Assembly: GCA_016932575.1 (NCBI GenBank)
Contig: JAFGCO010000072.1
Location: 1 to 39,150, forward strand
Length of the DNA: 39,150 nt
Source: a bacterium
GTDB taxonomy: Bacteria; Zhuqueibacterota; QNDG01; JAFGCO01
Reading direction: 5' to 3'
Position 1 is the stretch's first letter. Each line of letters begins with the position of its first letter. The notes under the pieces are model-generated. The model had not been told where the DNA came from, did not search any database, and saw only the letters and a list, made by a program, of their open reading frames with translations. The position numbers and the translations under genes are program-made. This document shows positions 18,099-25,790 of the stretch, one piece after another.

Positions 18099-18147
18099 GC
18101 CGTTTCAACTGTCTCTTCTTTGAATCGTTAAATTCATTCACCTATTC

Positions 18148-18540
18148 TCATTTAATGTATCCCAGAGATCTTAACCGTTTTATAAGTTCTTCATTATCAC
18201 TTGATTCTGAAATAGATGAATTAAGATTTATTTCCGAATTTTGAGTGAATATTTCAATATTTTCAGCGTACGATTGACATTTTATTTTATTTTTATCAAC
18301 AACATTTTTTAATTCAAGATTGTCATATTTCAGATTGTACAATTCTTCCTTATATCGATATATAGGAGATCCCCAAAATCCGATTCCACTTTCATCTGTT
18401 GATAGAATATATTTGTTATTCTGATCAATAATACATTTTCTTTCAGGGGCAACATGGCCCGCAATCTCTGCAAAAAGCAATCTTTGTTTCATTTTGTCTT
18501 CTTTTAGATTAAAAAACCTAGCAGGCTTTGACCCTTGCAT
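18148..18540 (-). CDS. C-terminal part of the second sulfatase-like gene, in the -1 frame
   Basis: An open frame (130 residues from its first ATG) continuing the protein encoded at 18504..20408. From NLKEDK onward it matches the C-terminal subdomain of sulfatase-fold enzymes: LLFAEIAGHVAPERKCI, a strand pair, then ELYNLKYDNLELKNVV, the usual ELYDL-x-x-D-P-x-E-x-x-N-L segment. It ends RLRSLGYIK, identical to the hidden tail of the first sulfatase-like gene. The ATG at 18540 is out of frame with the upstream domain and its first residues read across the end of the other frame, so independent translation is unlikely. Best read as one gene split by a single-base frameshift, programmed or mutational. 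Confidence 0.75.
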   Translation of the reverse strand: MQGSKPARFFNLKEDKMKQRLLFAEIAGHVAPERKCIIDQNNKYILSTDESGIGFWGSPIYRYKEELYNLKYDNLELKNVVDKNKIKCQSYAENIEIFTQNSEINLNSSISESSDNEELIKRLRSLGYIK

Positions 18541-20408
18541 GATGAATCGGATCGAATATTCAAATATTCCAGAATCGTTGGAAATATATCAATATGAGAA
18601 ACATTGTCACTGATAATACTTTGGGGTATATTTGATCCATATAGAATCATTGGTATGTTTAAAACCTCATTATATAGTGAATGTGCATGTGCATCATATA
18701 TTTTCCAGTCATAATGCTCGCCAAATTCTTCCCCGTGATCACTGGTTAAAATAATCAGAGTATTTTTAAATAAATCCAATCGTTCTAATTCATTAAATAA
18801 AACACCCAACATACGATCTGTGTATAAAATATCACTATCGTATGCATCAATATTTCTTTGTTTATCGGATGAATACGCGTTCTGTTCAATAAAATGATTA
18901 TGCGTATAAGGTGCATGTACTTCATAAGTATGAAAAAAAAGGAAAAACTTTTCGTTCTGATGTTTCCTTAACCATTGAATAGTCTGTTGTACTTCTATAT
19001 CAATTTCTGTATGAAGAGTACGACCAATTTGTGTATACGTATCGAAACCTTTATCAAAACCAAATTGTCCGCTTACAAATCCGCCTCCAGTAAAAGCTGC
19101 TGTTTGATAACCATTTTCTTTTAAAACCTGTGTGATTGTATGAATAGAATTATCTAAACGTTTTTTATAAATTTCAGGCCTTTTTCCAGAGATTCCATGC
19201 AAAATAGCCGGCATGCCTGTAAACATAGACATATGTGAAGGTGCTGTCCATGAAGAACTTGCGTAAGCATTCTTAAAAATCACAGAATTTTCAGAAAATC
19301 GGTCGATATTGGGGGTTGTTATTCGTTTATATCCATAACAGCTCAAATGATCAGCTCGAAAAGTATCAATTGAAATGAGTATTACATTTTTCTCATCGGA
19401 TTCTCTTGGTAAGCAAATTCGTGGAATTTCTAAAATAATTGGAGCATCATAATTTGCATTAGTATCAATTTTAGTTATCGCATCAGATCTTTCAAATGTA
19501 ATACCTATTCCATATTTATCATTTATATCTCCTGACAGTTTATATTCTAGATTAATCCAGATAGCATTTCTTTTGTTATTATTTAGAATATTTATTTCTT
19601 TTTTACGTGAACGATTATTCATGTCCTGATATAGGACATAAACTGAATAATAATCATAAAATGGATGGTTAAGGATTGAAAATTCGAGACGTGAATTGTC
19701 TTTAATAAATGACTGACAATTTATTGTATCATTTGGATAAATGTAACAACAATTTTTGATTGTATTCCCGTGTTTTATTTTTTTTACAACAATATTATCC
19801 TTATTGATAAAATTCCAATGATCATAAATAGATTCAGTTGTATTAAAAGTCTCCCAATTTTTTAAAATATGATAAGGATCAACATAAAATTTTTTCTTTC
19901 TTACACTGACTCTATTTTTAGGAATTGAAAAAAGAATAATAAAACCAATCGAAATAATAAATAGAATCATTTTGAAGAATAAAAAAATATCTTTCTTTAA
20001 ATACCTTAATATATATACAATTAAAAATACTAAATAGAGCATTATCGTAACACATATTAAACTGCGTCCCATATAATTGATTGGTTTAATCATTTGGATA
20101 AAATATAAATTGAATATAAAGAATGAAATAAATGGTATTGAAATAAAATAAATAGCACGATTAATTTTTAACTTTAATATAGTGGAAAGAATGAAGGTTG
20201 AAATCGAAATGTAAATAAAAAATCCAATAAGAATAAAAAGAGGTATCAATAATAATTTGTAACTGCCTATATAGTGCCCGAGTCTAAAGCCATAAGTATA
20301 AAACCGTAAAAAAATAAAATGGTTCAATGATAAAAAAGCAATAAAAATTGGAATACTTACAGATATAAGATATTCTTTTTTGTTTACATTAAAATCAGGC
20401 AGTATCAT
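18504..20408 (-). CDS. Membrane sulfatase/phosphotransferase-like protein, N-terminal and catalytic part
   Basis: A 634-residue frame of the alkaline-phosphatase superfamily, sulfatase fold. Residues 13-165 hold about five membrane helices; an extracytoplasmic segment follows; the catalytic domain starts near 341. Metal ligand D348 is in SIDTFRADHLSCYGY. The nucleophile position is T388 in SWTAPSH, where formylglycine sulfatases have Cys or Ser, so a Thr nucleophile as in phosphoethanolamine transferases is more likely. TSDHGEEFGEH at 555-565 gives the second metal cluster. The frame ends abruptly at GFLI where the fold needs about 110 more residues; these lie in the -1 frame (18148..18540) after T_TTT_TTA. 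The start has AAGG eight bases before ATG. It is among the most AT-rich genes here. Predicted inner-membrane enzyme with a periplasmic active site. Confidence 0.83.
   Translation of the reverse strand: MILPDFNVNKKEYLISVSIPIFIAFLSLNHFIFLRFYTYGFRLGHYIGSYKLLLIPLFILIGFFIYISISTFILSTILKLKINRAIYFISIPFISFFIFNLYFIQMIKPINYMGRSLICVTIMLYLVFLIVYILRYLKKDIFLFFKMILFIISIGFIILFSIPKNRVSVRKKKFYVDPYHILKNWETFNTTESIYDHWNFINKDNIVVKKIKHGNTIKNCCYIYPNDTINCQSFIKDNSRLEFSILNHPFYDYYSVYVLYQDMNNRSRKKEINILNNNKRNAIWINLEYKLSGDINDKYGIGITFERSDAITKIDTNANYDAPIILEIPRICLPRESDEKNVILISIDTFRADHLSCYGYKRITTPNIDRFSENSVIFKNAYASSSWTAPSHMSMFTGMPAILHGISGKRPEIYKKRLDNSIHTITQVLKENGYQTAAFTGGGFVSGQFGFDKGFDTYTQIGRTLHTEIDIEVQQTIQWLRKHQNEKFFLFFHTYEVHAPYTHNHFIEQNAYSSDKQRNIDAYDSDILYTDRMLGVLFNELERLDLFKNTLIILTSDHGEEFGEHYDWKIYDAHAHSLYNEVLNIPMILYGSNIPQSIISDNVSHIDIFPTILEYLNIRSDSSCKGQSLLGFLI
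18510..18516 (-). other. T_TTT_TTA slippery heptamer at the frame junction
   Basis: On the minus strand the zero-frame codons GGT TTT TTA ATC TAA contain the X_XXY_YYZ heptamer T_TTT_TTA, two codons before the stop. Slipping back one base after TTA continues as AAT CTA AAA GAA, exactly the frame of the sulfatase C-terminal domain. An AAGGGT element lies 14 bases upstream. A one-base loss in a T run (seven to six) would look the same. Confidence 0.6.
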
Positions 20409-20442
20409 GTTAAGTACCTTAAATTAATACAGAGTAGTATCG

Positions 20443-20499
20443 TTACTTAATATACCCAAGCGACCTGAGCCTTTCAATTTCCACTTCACTTAATGAAGG
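20443..20499 (-). other. In-frame 3' tail beyond the TGA of the first sulfatase-like gene
   Basis: Directly after the TGA at 20500..20502 the same frame stays open for 18 codons and ends in TAA. It encodes PSLSEVEIERLRSLGYIK. The last nine residues are identical to the end of the second sulfatase-like protein (RLRSLGYIK at 18148) and similar to RLKALGYL at 14872. The tail is therefore the ancestral C-terminus, now separated by a single stop codon. Confidence 0.75.
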
Positions 20500-22350
20500 T
20501 CAATTTGAATTCGATATTAATACATTCATTGAAAAATCCTCATTCCCCGTATACTTCTTAAGCACACCTTCCATCTTATCCAGCCATTCCTGTCTTAATG
20601 CGGAATCTTTTTCAATTAAATTGGTTACTTCATCAGAATCCATGGATAAATCATAAAGTTCAGATAATCCCATATGAACATTGTGGATGAATTTATATGT
20701 TCCTTTTCTCATGGCAATCTGTGTTTCTTTACCCGTCCAGCCTGCGGGCCCCTGACTGTTAAACTGGGGCGTCATTGAGAAAGCGACACGATCACCTGGA
20801 TTGTTTAAGGATTTTCCGAAAAATAAGTCAATGTGAGGCAGTCCCAGTTGATCTGTGATGGTTGGTGCGATGTCAATGGTGCGAACAATATCCTGAGAAG
20901 CAGAGAAACTGTGCGTACCCGGATATTTCAGAATCAGCGGGACTTTTAAATTGGGTTCATACAAATTCACGACATGACTGAAAAATCCCTTTTCACCCAG
21001 GCTTTCACCATGGTCGGATGACAGAATAAAGAGAGAATTATCAAATATCCGCTTTTCTCTCAATTTTTTAATCATGCAGCTGACCTGATAATCCGCGAAC
21101 AGAATATTGCCGTCATACAGATCGATCAGATGCTGCAAGTCCGTTTCTTCACAAGGGATCTCACTTCTCATCACTCTGAATAAGGTCTCGATCTCTCCAT
21201 CTATGGTGCCTTTATAGTCTTTGTTAGTGAATTCATTTCGAAAAGGCGGAGGCGGCAGATAAGGGGTATGCGTATCCCAGTACATGTGATACCAGATAAA
21301 CAGGGGCTTTTCGGACCGATACCGGTTCAGATAATGGAGAAGCGACAAAGTGCGCGGCAGGCAGTTTCGGCTGGTTAAACCTGCGGAAAACCAGGACAGT
21401 CTTTCCCCGATGATTTTTCTTAAGGGCGACGCTTCAAATACTAAAGCGTTCAGTTTAACTGAAAATCCCTGGTCAAAATGCCATCTTTTAAACAGAGACG
21501 ACTGATCCGATACAAATACGGTTTTGTATCCCTGTTCCTCTAAAATTTCTGAAACGGTCACGGCACTGTCAGGAAGCACGGATCCCACTTCCATACATCC
21601 GTGTTGAAAAGGATAGGACGAAGTGATGATGGAAGGCAGAGAAGCCATGGTATAGGGAGCAGCCGTATACGCATTTGTAAAGATTTTTGATCCGTCTTTA
21701 ACCATTGCATCAATACACGGTGAGGTATTTCGCTTATAGAAATAGCAGGACAGATGATCCGCTCTGAGGGCGTCAATGGTGATCAGGATGACATGCGGTT
21801 TTTTGGATTCTGGCGTATCGGGACAAAACAATCCCTGTTTATGAACAAATATGGAAAAACATCCCACAAGACCGGCAATGATGAAGACAGTAAACGCCTT
21901 TGTTTTAAACAGACGATTGAATAAAAGAAGTATCAGAAAGATAACAACGGCAAGACTTATAAAAAACAGGCCAAGCCTGAAAAGGGTAAGCGGTGCGGTC
22001 CATCCGTCCCATGGATCCAGATAGGGCAAAAGCATCATCAGGTAGAGTGTACTGAAACATGTAAAAGTAACAGACAATGACAGGATAGAAAGCCAGAGCG
22101 GCTTGTTGATCTTAAAAAATTTGAAAAAAAGCTGCAAAACACCATAAATCAAACTGGTGCAAAGCAAACCGAATATTGAATATATCAGCATACTGACGAC
22201 AATAAACATCACAGGCTGCGTTAGTAAAAACACATCATCCCGAATCAGAGACATAGATTCAAAAAAGGCGAATGCGCAAAATATAAGGACAGAGACAATG
22301 ACTGTATTTATATATTGTTTCATTTCCAACTTTTTTACCCCTTTTCTCAT
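20500..22350 (-). CDS. Membrane sulfatase/phosphotransferase-like protein, C-terminally truncated
   Basis: A 616-residue alkaline-phosphatase-superfamily protein. Residues 12-170 contain about five or six membrane helices; the catalytic domain begins near 187. Metal ligand D193 is in TIDALRADHLSCYFY; the nucleophile position holds T234 in APYTMAS instead of formylglycine-forming Cys/Ser; SSDHGESLGEKGF at 444-456 supplies further metal ligands; SELYDLSMDSDEVTNL near 573-588 is the usual C-terminal segment. The ATG at 22350 is chosen because AAGGTG precedes it at a good distance; upstream open frame lies inside fcl. An in-frame TGA removes 18 residues carrying the tail shared by its two paralogues. 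Inference: it transfers or removes a phosphate- or sulfate-linked group on a periplasmic glycan. Confidence 0.85.
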   Translation of the reverse strand: MRKGVKKLEMKQYINTVIVSVLIFCAFAFFESMSLIRDDVFLLTQPVMFIVVSMLIYSIFGLLCTSLIYGVLQLFFKFFKINKPLWLSILSLSVTFTCFSTLYLMMLLPYLDPWDGWTAPLTLFRLGLFFISLAVVIFLILLLFNRLFKTKAFTVFIIAGLVGCFSIFVHKQGLFCPDTPESKKPHVILITIDALRADHLSCYFYKRNTSPCIDAMVKDGSKIFTNAYTAAPYTMASLPSIITSSYPFQHGCMEVGSVLPDSAVTVSEILEEQGYKTVFVSDQSSLFKRWHFDQGFSVKLNALVFEASPLRKIIGERLSWFSAGLTSRNCLPRTLSLLHYLNRYRSEKPLFIWYHMYWDTHTPYLPPPPFRNEFTNKDYKGTIDGEIETLFRVMRSEIPCEETDLQHLIDLYDGNILFADYQVSCMIKKLREKRIFDNSLFILSSDHGESLGEKGFFSHVVNLYEPNLKVPLILKYPGTHSFSASQDIVRTIDIAPTITDQLGLPHIDLFFGKSLNNPGDRVAFSMTPQFNSQGPAGWTGKETQIAMRKGTYKFIHNVHMGLSELYDLSMDSDEVTNLIEKDSALRQEWLDKMEGVLKKYTGNEDFSMNVLISNSN

Positions 22351-22381
22351 ATTCACCTTAATACACCTACCAATCCGTAAC

Positions 22382-23326
22382 TCACCCATCAACCCACGAA
22401 TCCATGAACCATGCATAGACCATTTCAATCCCCTGTTCCAGTCCGGTCGAAGCCTTCCATCCCAGGTTATTAATCTTTGTCACATCCAACAGTTTCTGGG
22501 GCGTGCCATCCGGTTTGGATGCATCCCAGACAATCCTGCCACTATAATCCGTGATTCTTTTAATCAGTTCTGCCAGCTCCTGAATCGTCAGATCATTGCC
22601 CGTTCCGATATTGATGAGTTCACCTGTTTCATCAAATTCATGGTGCTTCATTAAATGGATGACTGCTTCGGCAAGATCTTCAGAATACAGGAACTCACGC
22701 CTGGGACGACCTGTTCCCCATAATACAACTTCAGGAAGTTCTTTCAATTTGGCTTCATGAAATTTTCTGATCAATGCGGGTAAAACATGAGATGTCTCAA
22801 GATTAAAGTTATCATTCGGACCATAAAGATTGGTCGGCATAACCGATAAAAACTGAGTATTGTACTGTTCATTATAGTACCGGCACAGTTTAATGGCTGC
22901 GATTTTCGCGATCGCATAGGGTTCATTGGTCGGTTCAAGGGTACTGGTCAGCAGATACGATTCTTTTAACGGCTGCGGAGCATTTCTTGGATAAATACAT
23001 GAAGATCCAAGATTCAGCAATTTCTGTACGCCGTTTTGATAGGCCGCATGAATCACGTTGCACGCGATCATCATATTGTCATAAATAAATTCAGCCGGAT
23101 AAGTACTGTTTGCCAGTATGCCTCCTACTTTCGCGGCTGCCAGAAAGACATAATCAGGCTGTTCCTGTTTAAAAAACTGATTCACCTGGGCTTGATCCCT
23201 GAGATCGTACTCGGGATACGGTGTGAAAATCAGGTTTGTGTATCCATCTTCATTAAGCTTTTTCACGATCGCGGAACCCACAAGACCGGTATTTCCGGCC
23301 ACATAGATTTTACTGGTTTTATTCAG
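22382..23326 (-). CDS. fcl: GDP-L-fucose synthase (Fcl/WcaG)
   Basis: Converts GDP-4-keto-6-deoxy-D-mannose to GDP-L-fucose by 3,5-epimerisation and NADPH reduction. About 314 residues, the family length. VAGNTGLVGSAI is the cofactor loop, LNLGSSCIYPRNAPQPLKES the conserved segment around the catalytic Ser, and YAIAK the Tyr-Lys pair. Start: the first GTG (23302) would cut off the first beta strand; the frame remains open upstream and the CTG at 23326 gives the expected LNKTSKIYVAGNTG, with GAGAGG eight bases before it and the gmd stop one base before it. CTG initiation is my inference. It directly follows gmd, completing the two-step pathway from GDP-mannose. Confidence 0.93.
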   Translation of the reverse strand: MNKTSKIYVAGNTGLVGSAIVKKLNEDGYTNLIFTPYPEYDLRDQAQVNQFFKQEQPDYVFLAAAKVGGILANSTYPAEFIYDNMMIACNVIHAAYQNGVQKLLNLGSSCIYPRNAPQPLKESYLLTSTLEPTNEPYAIAKIAAIKLCRYYNEQYNTQFLSVMPTNLYGPNDNFNLETSHVLPALIRKFHEAKLKELPEVVLWGTGRPRREFLYSEDLAEAVIHLMKHHEFDETGELINIGTGNDLTIQELAELIKRITDYSGRIVWDASKPDGTPQKLLDVTKINNLGWKASTGLEQGIEMVYAWFMDSWVDG

Positions 23327-23327
23327 A

Positions 23328-24377
23328 TTAAAACCCTCTCTTCTTCACTTTTTCCACATCCGAGTGTACCATAATCTTCACAAGTTCGGAAAACGAAGTC
23401 CTGGGCTGCCAACCCAGCACCTTTTTTGCTTTTGAAAAATCACCGATCAGAATATCCACTTCGGTGGGTCTGTAATAAACCGGATTTACCTCGACACGAA
23501 TCCCGCCTTTTTCATCCAGGCCCTTTTCATTCTCACCTTTGCCTTCCCAGTGAAGTGACATGCCAATTTCTTCAAACGCGAGATCAGCAAATTCCCTGAC
23601 TGTGTGCGTTTCATGGGTGGCCAGAACATAATCATCCGGCTTGTCCTGCTGCAGCATCATCCACATGCCTTCCACATATTCAGGTGCATACCCCCAGTCC
23701 CGTTTGGCATCCAGATTTCCGAGCTTTACTTTATGCTGTAATCCTTGAGAAATCCTTGCCACAGCGCGTGTGATCTTTCTTGTGACAAAAGTTTCTCCAC
23801 GTCGCGGAGATTCATGATTAAACAGAATCCCGTTGCAGGCAAAAATCTGATAGGCTTCCCGATAATTCACCACAGCCCAGTAGGCATACAATTTAGCAGC
23901 AGCATAAGGAGACCGAGGATAAAACGGCGTCATTTCATTTTGAGGAATCTCTTGTGCCTTTCCAAACATCTCGCTGGTCGAAGCCTGATAAAACCGCGTC
24001 TGAATACCCGTCTCTTTGATTGCATCAAGAAGTCGCAATGTGCCGATAGCATCCACATCGGCCGTATATTCTGGTACATCAAAGGAGACTTTTACATGAC
24101 TTTGCGCTCCCAGATTGTATATTTCATCGGGTTTGACTTTTTCTAGCATTCGGTTCAGATTGCTTGAATCAGTCAAATCACCATGATAAAGAAAAAATGT
24201 TTTGTCGTGAAGATCAGAATCGTTGAACAGATGATCGAGACGGTTTGTATTAAAACTGGAGCTTCTCCGGATAATTCCATGAACCTCATAGCCTTTATTT
24301 AAGAGCAATTCTGTCAGGTACGACCCATCCTGACCTGTAATACCTGTGATTAACGCTTTTTTGGGTTTGGTCGTCAT
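23328..24377 (-). CDS. gmd: GDP-mannose 4,6-dehydratase (Gmd)
   Basis: Makes GDP-4-keto-6-deoxy-D-mannose from GDP-D-mannose, the first step to GDP-L-fucose, D-rhamnose or perosamine. 349 residues from the ATG at 24377, which starts [12 protein letters not shown]; longer open frame upstream lies in the preceding gene. Motifs are complete: [12 protein letters not shown] (cofactor loop), [21 protein letters not shown] (catalytic Ser/Thr and Glu region), YAAAK (Tyr-Lys), and [16 protein letters not shown], the Gmd signature. It begins four bases after the nucleotidyltransferase-kinase gene and is followed by fcl, so the product is expected to be GDP-L-fucose. Confidence 0.95.
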   Translation of the reverse strand: MTTKPKKALITGITGQDGSYLTELLLNKGYEVHGIIRRSSSFNTNRLDHLFNDSDLHDKTFFLYHGDLTDSSNLNRMLEKVKPDEIYNLGAQSHVKVSFDVPEYTADVDAIGTLRLLDAIKETGIQTRFYQASTSEMFGKAQEIPQNEMTPFYPRSPYAAAKLYAYWAVVNYREAYQIFACNGILFNHESPRRGETFVTRKITRAVARISQGLQHKVKLGNLDAKRDWGYAPEYVEGMWMMLQQDKPDDYVLATHETHTVREFADLAFEEIGMSLHWEGKGENEKGLDEKGGIRVEVNPVYYRPTEVDILIGDFSKAKKVLGWQPRTSFSELVKIMVHSDVEKVKKRGF

Positions 24378-24381
24378 ACAG

Positions 24382-25545
24382 TTAAAAATTCCTTCTTCGA
24401 ATTTTAATATGGATTGATTCTTCAGGAGGATTCTCCACAACCAAAATCAGATAACCGCCGCCACCGGCACCGGACATCTTCCAGGCAAGCGACTTTGAAC
24501 TGTACGAATCGATCACCTTGTTTATCTTGTCATTCATCATGGCTGGAAACATTCTGACCTGAGCATGAAAGGAATCAAGAAAATATTTTGCGAACAATCT
24601 TAAGTCCCGTTCAAGAATCGCGTTCCAGCAATTTTCTGCAGCAATGGTAAGTTGTTTCACATTATCTTGATTAATGTTTGTTTCAGCAAGTACATTGAAA
24701 TTCAAGGGCCTGGGCCATAGTGTAATCATGCATAGATGGTTCTCAAGCCAAGCAAGAATGTTTTCATCGTGAACTGATTCTATTTTGGCAGGCCAGTATC
24801 CGCTTCCATCATAGTAAACTTTATTCAAACCTGGCAGAACAATACCCAGCGCATCCTGAGATCCCGATACTTCCTCGGTACCCGGGGGATTGTCATAATA
24901 GAAAAGCATGCGTGCCAGTTCTTCAGGTTTGCTGTTTGGCAGGCCGCCAGGCCACTGCTTCAGTGCGATTTTACGTGTGCTCGATGCCATACCGCTACGT
25001 TCATTGAATTCAATTGTAGGTTCAATTGAGATAAGAACGGCCGATCCGGGATGAAACCGATTGACATACGGCTGATCGATCCAGGTACCGGCCAGGTCGA
25101 TTCGGTAGGGAATTAACTCCTGGGTTCTCAGGGCAGTGGTTGAGCGTGCAGGCAGTCCGGGATGGGGGATGCGTTTGAGGATTTTATATTCAATATTTCG
25201 TTCTTTGCACAAGGCTGCTTTTTCCGGGGTGGCGCCATCTTCGTTCACAATCAGAATATCGGGTTGAATGTCATCCAGCTCAGGAAGAAAATCAAGAATG
25301 CCCTCTCCCCGGTTGACGCTGCAGGATGTCACACAGCGAAGAGCCTGAATCATATATTTACGTTCATCCTGTCCGTTAACCAACGGACGACCTTTAAGGG
25401 CTTTGATTGTTTCATCCGAGCCGATACCGACATAGAGATCCCCATATGTGGCGGCTTCCTGCAGAAACGCCACATGTCCGCTGTGAAGCATATCAAAACA
25501 CCCTGAAACAAACACTTTTTTTCGGGATGATTTTTCCAATGTCAT
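24382..25545 (-). CDS. Fused nucleotidyltransferase and GHMP-kinase-like protein
   Basis: A 387-residue two-domain protein. Residues about 8-150 are a cytidylyltransferase/RfaE-C-like Rossmann domain: [18 protein letters not shown] with the HxGH motif, [13 protein letters not shown], and a short RSTTALR segment. From about residue 152 a GHMP-kinase-like domain follows: [14 protein letters not shown] (substrate loop), GSQDALGI (compare the HddA-type KQD segment), and [12 protein letters not shown] near the C-terminus (motif 3). The glycine-rich ATP loop of motif 2 is not clearly present (only SGMASSTR). Similar fusions are, as I recall, found in polysaccharide clusters of uncultured phyla without known function. 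Inference: a sugar kinase plus sugar-phosphate nucleotidylyltransferase, analogous in logic to HldE or Fkp. It starts the gmd-fcl operon. Confidence 0.8.
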   Translation of the reverse strand: MTLEKSSRKKVFVSGCFDMLHSGHVAFLQEAATYGDLYVGIGSDETIKALKGRPLVNGQDERKYMIQALRCVTSCSVNRGEGILDFLPELDDIQPDILIVNEDGATPEKAALCKERNIEYKILKRIPHPGLPARSTTALRTQELIPYRIDLAGTWIDQPYVNRFHPGSAVLISIEPTIEFNERSGMASSTRKIALKQWPGGLPNSKPEELARMLFYYDNPPGTEEVSGSQDALGIVLPGLNKVYYDGSGYWPAKIESVHDENILAWLENHLCMITLWPRPLNFNVLAETNINQDNVKQLTIAAENCWNAILERDLRLFAKYFLDSFHAQVRMFPAMMNDKINKVIDSYSSKSLAWKMSGAGGGGYLILVVENPPEESIHIKIRRRNF

Positions 25546-25616
25546 TTTGTGAATTGGATTTTAAAGAATTTGAGTAATAAGATCAAATTGTGAATTGCTT
25601 TCAGTAGTCTCAGCTT

Positions 25617-25685
25617 TTAATAATATCCAACTTTTTTTAAAACATCAATGTTTTTTTCCACAGATTTCCCATCCCATATTGGCGA
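25617..25685 (-). pseudogene. Possible 3' remnant of an epimerase-like gene
   Basis: On the minus strand an open frame between two stops reads SPIWDGKSVEKNIDVLKKVGY plus a final Tyr. P-x-WDG-K/Q followed by an amphipathic helix resembles the C-terminus of non-hydrolysing UDP-GlcNAc 2-epimerases (compare PPLWDGQTAQRIVDVL in the gene at 36644). It has no start and no upstream domain, so at most it is a relic. The rest of the 25546..25790 gap is AT-rich with TTACACATATACAC-type words at 25751..25790; nothing else is seen. Confidence 0.3.
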
Positions 25686-25790
25686 CTACAGACCCTATTT
25701 GGAATTTTTCACAGCATCATAATATTCATAAACGATGCATCAATACGCAATAACCCATTTACACATATACACTTATACCCATATACCCCT

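Noticed and set aside
20500-20502. TGA read as selenocysteine, or TGA as a sense codon in this organism
   Set aside because: The position lies in a linker far from the catalytic residues, no SECIS-like structure was evident, and TGA ends other genes here (mntA, the radical SAM gene, the polymerase gene), so it works as a stop.
18504-22350. Classical formylglycine sulfatases
   Set aside because: The C/S-x-P-S-R motif is absent; Thr occupies the nucleophile position in both proteins, so sulfatase activity is not claimed.
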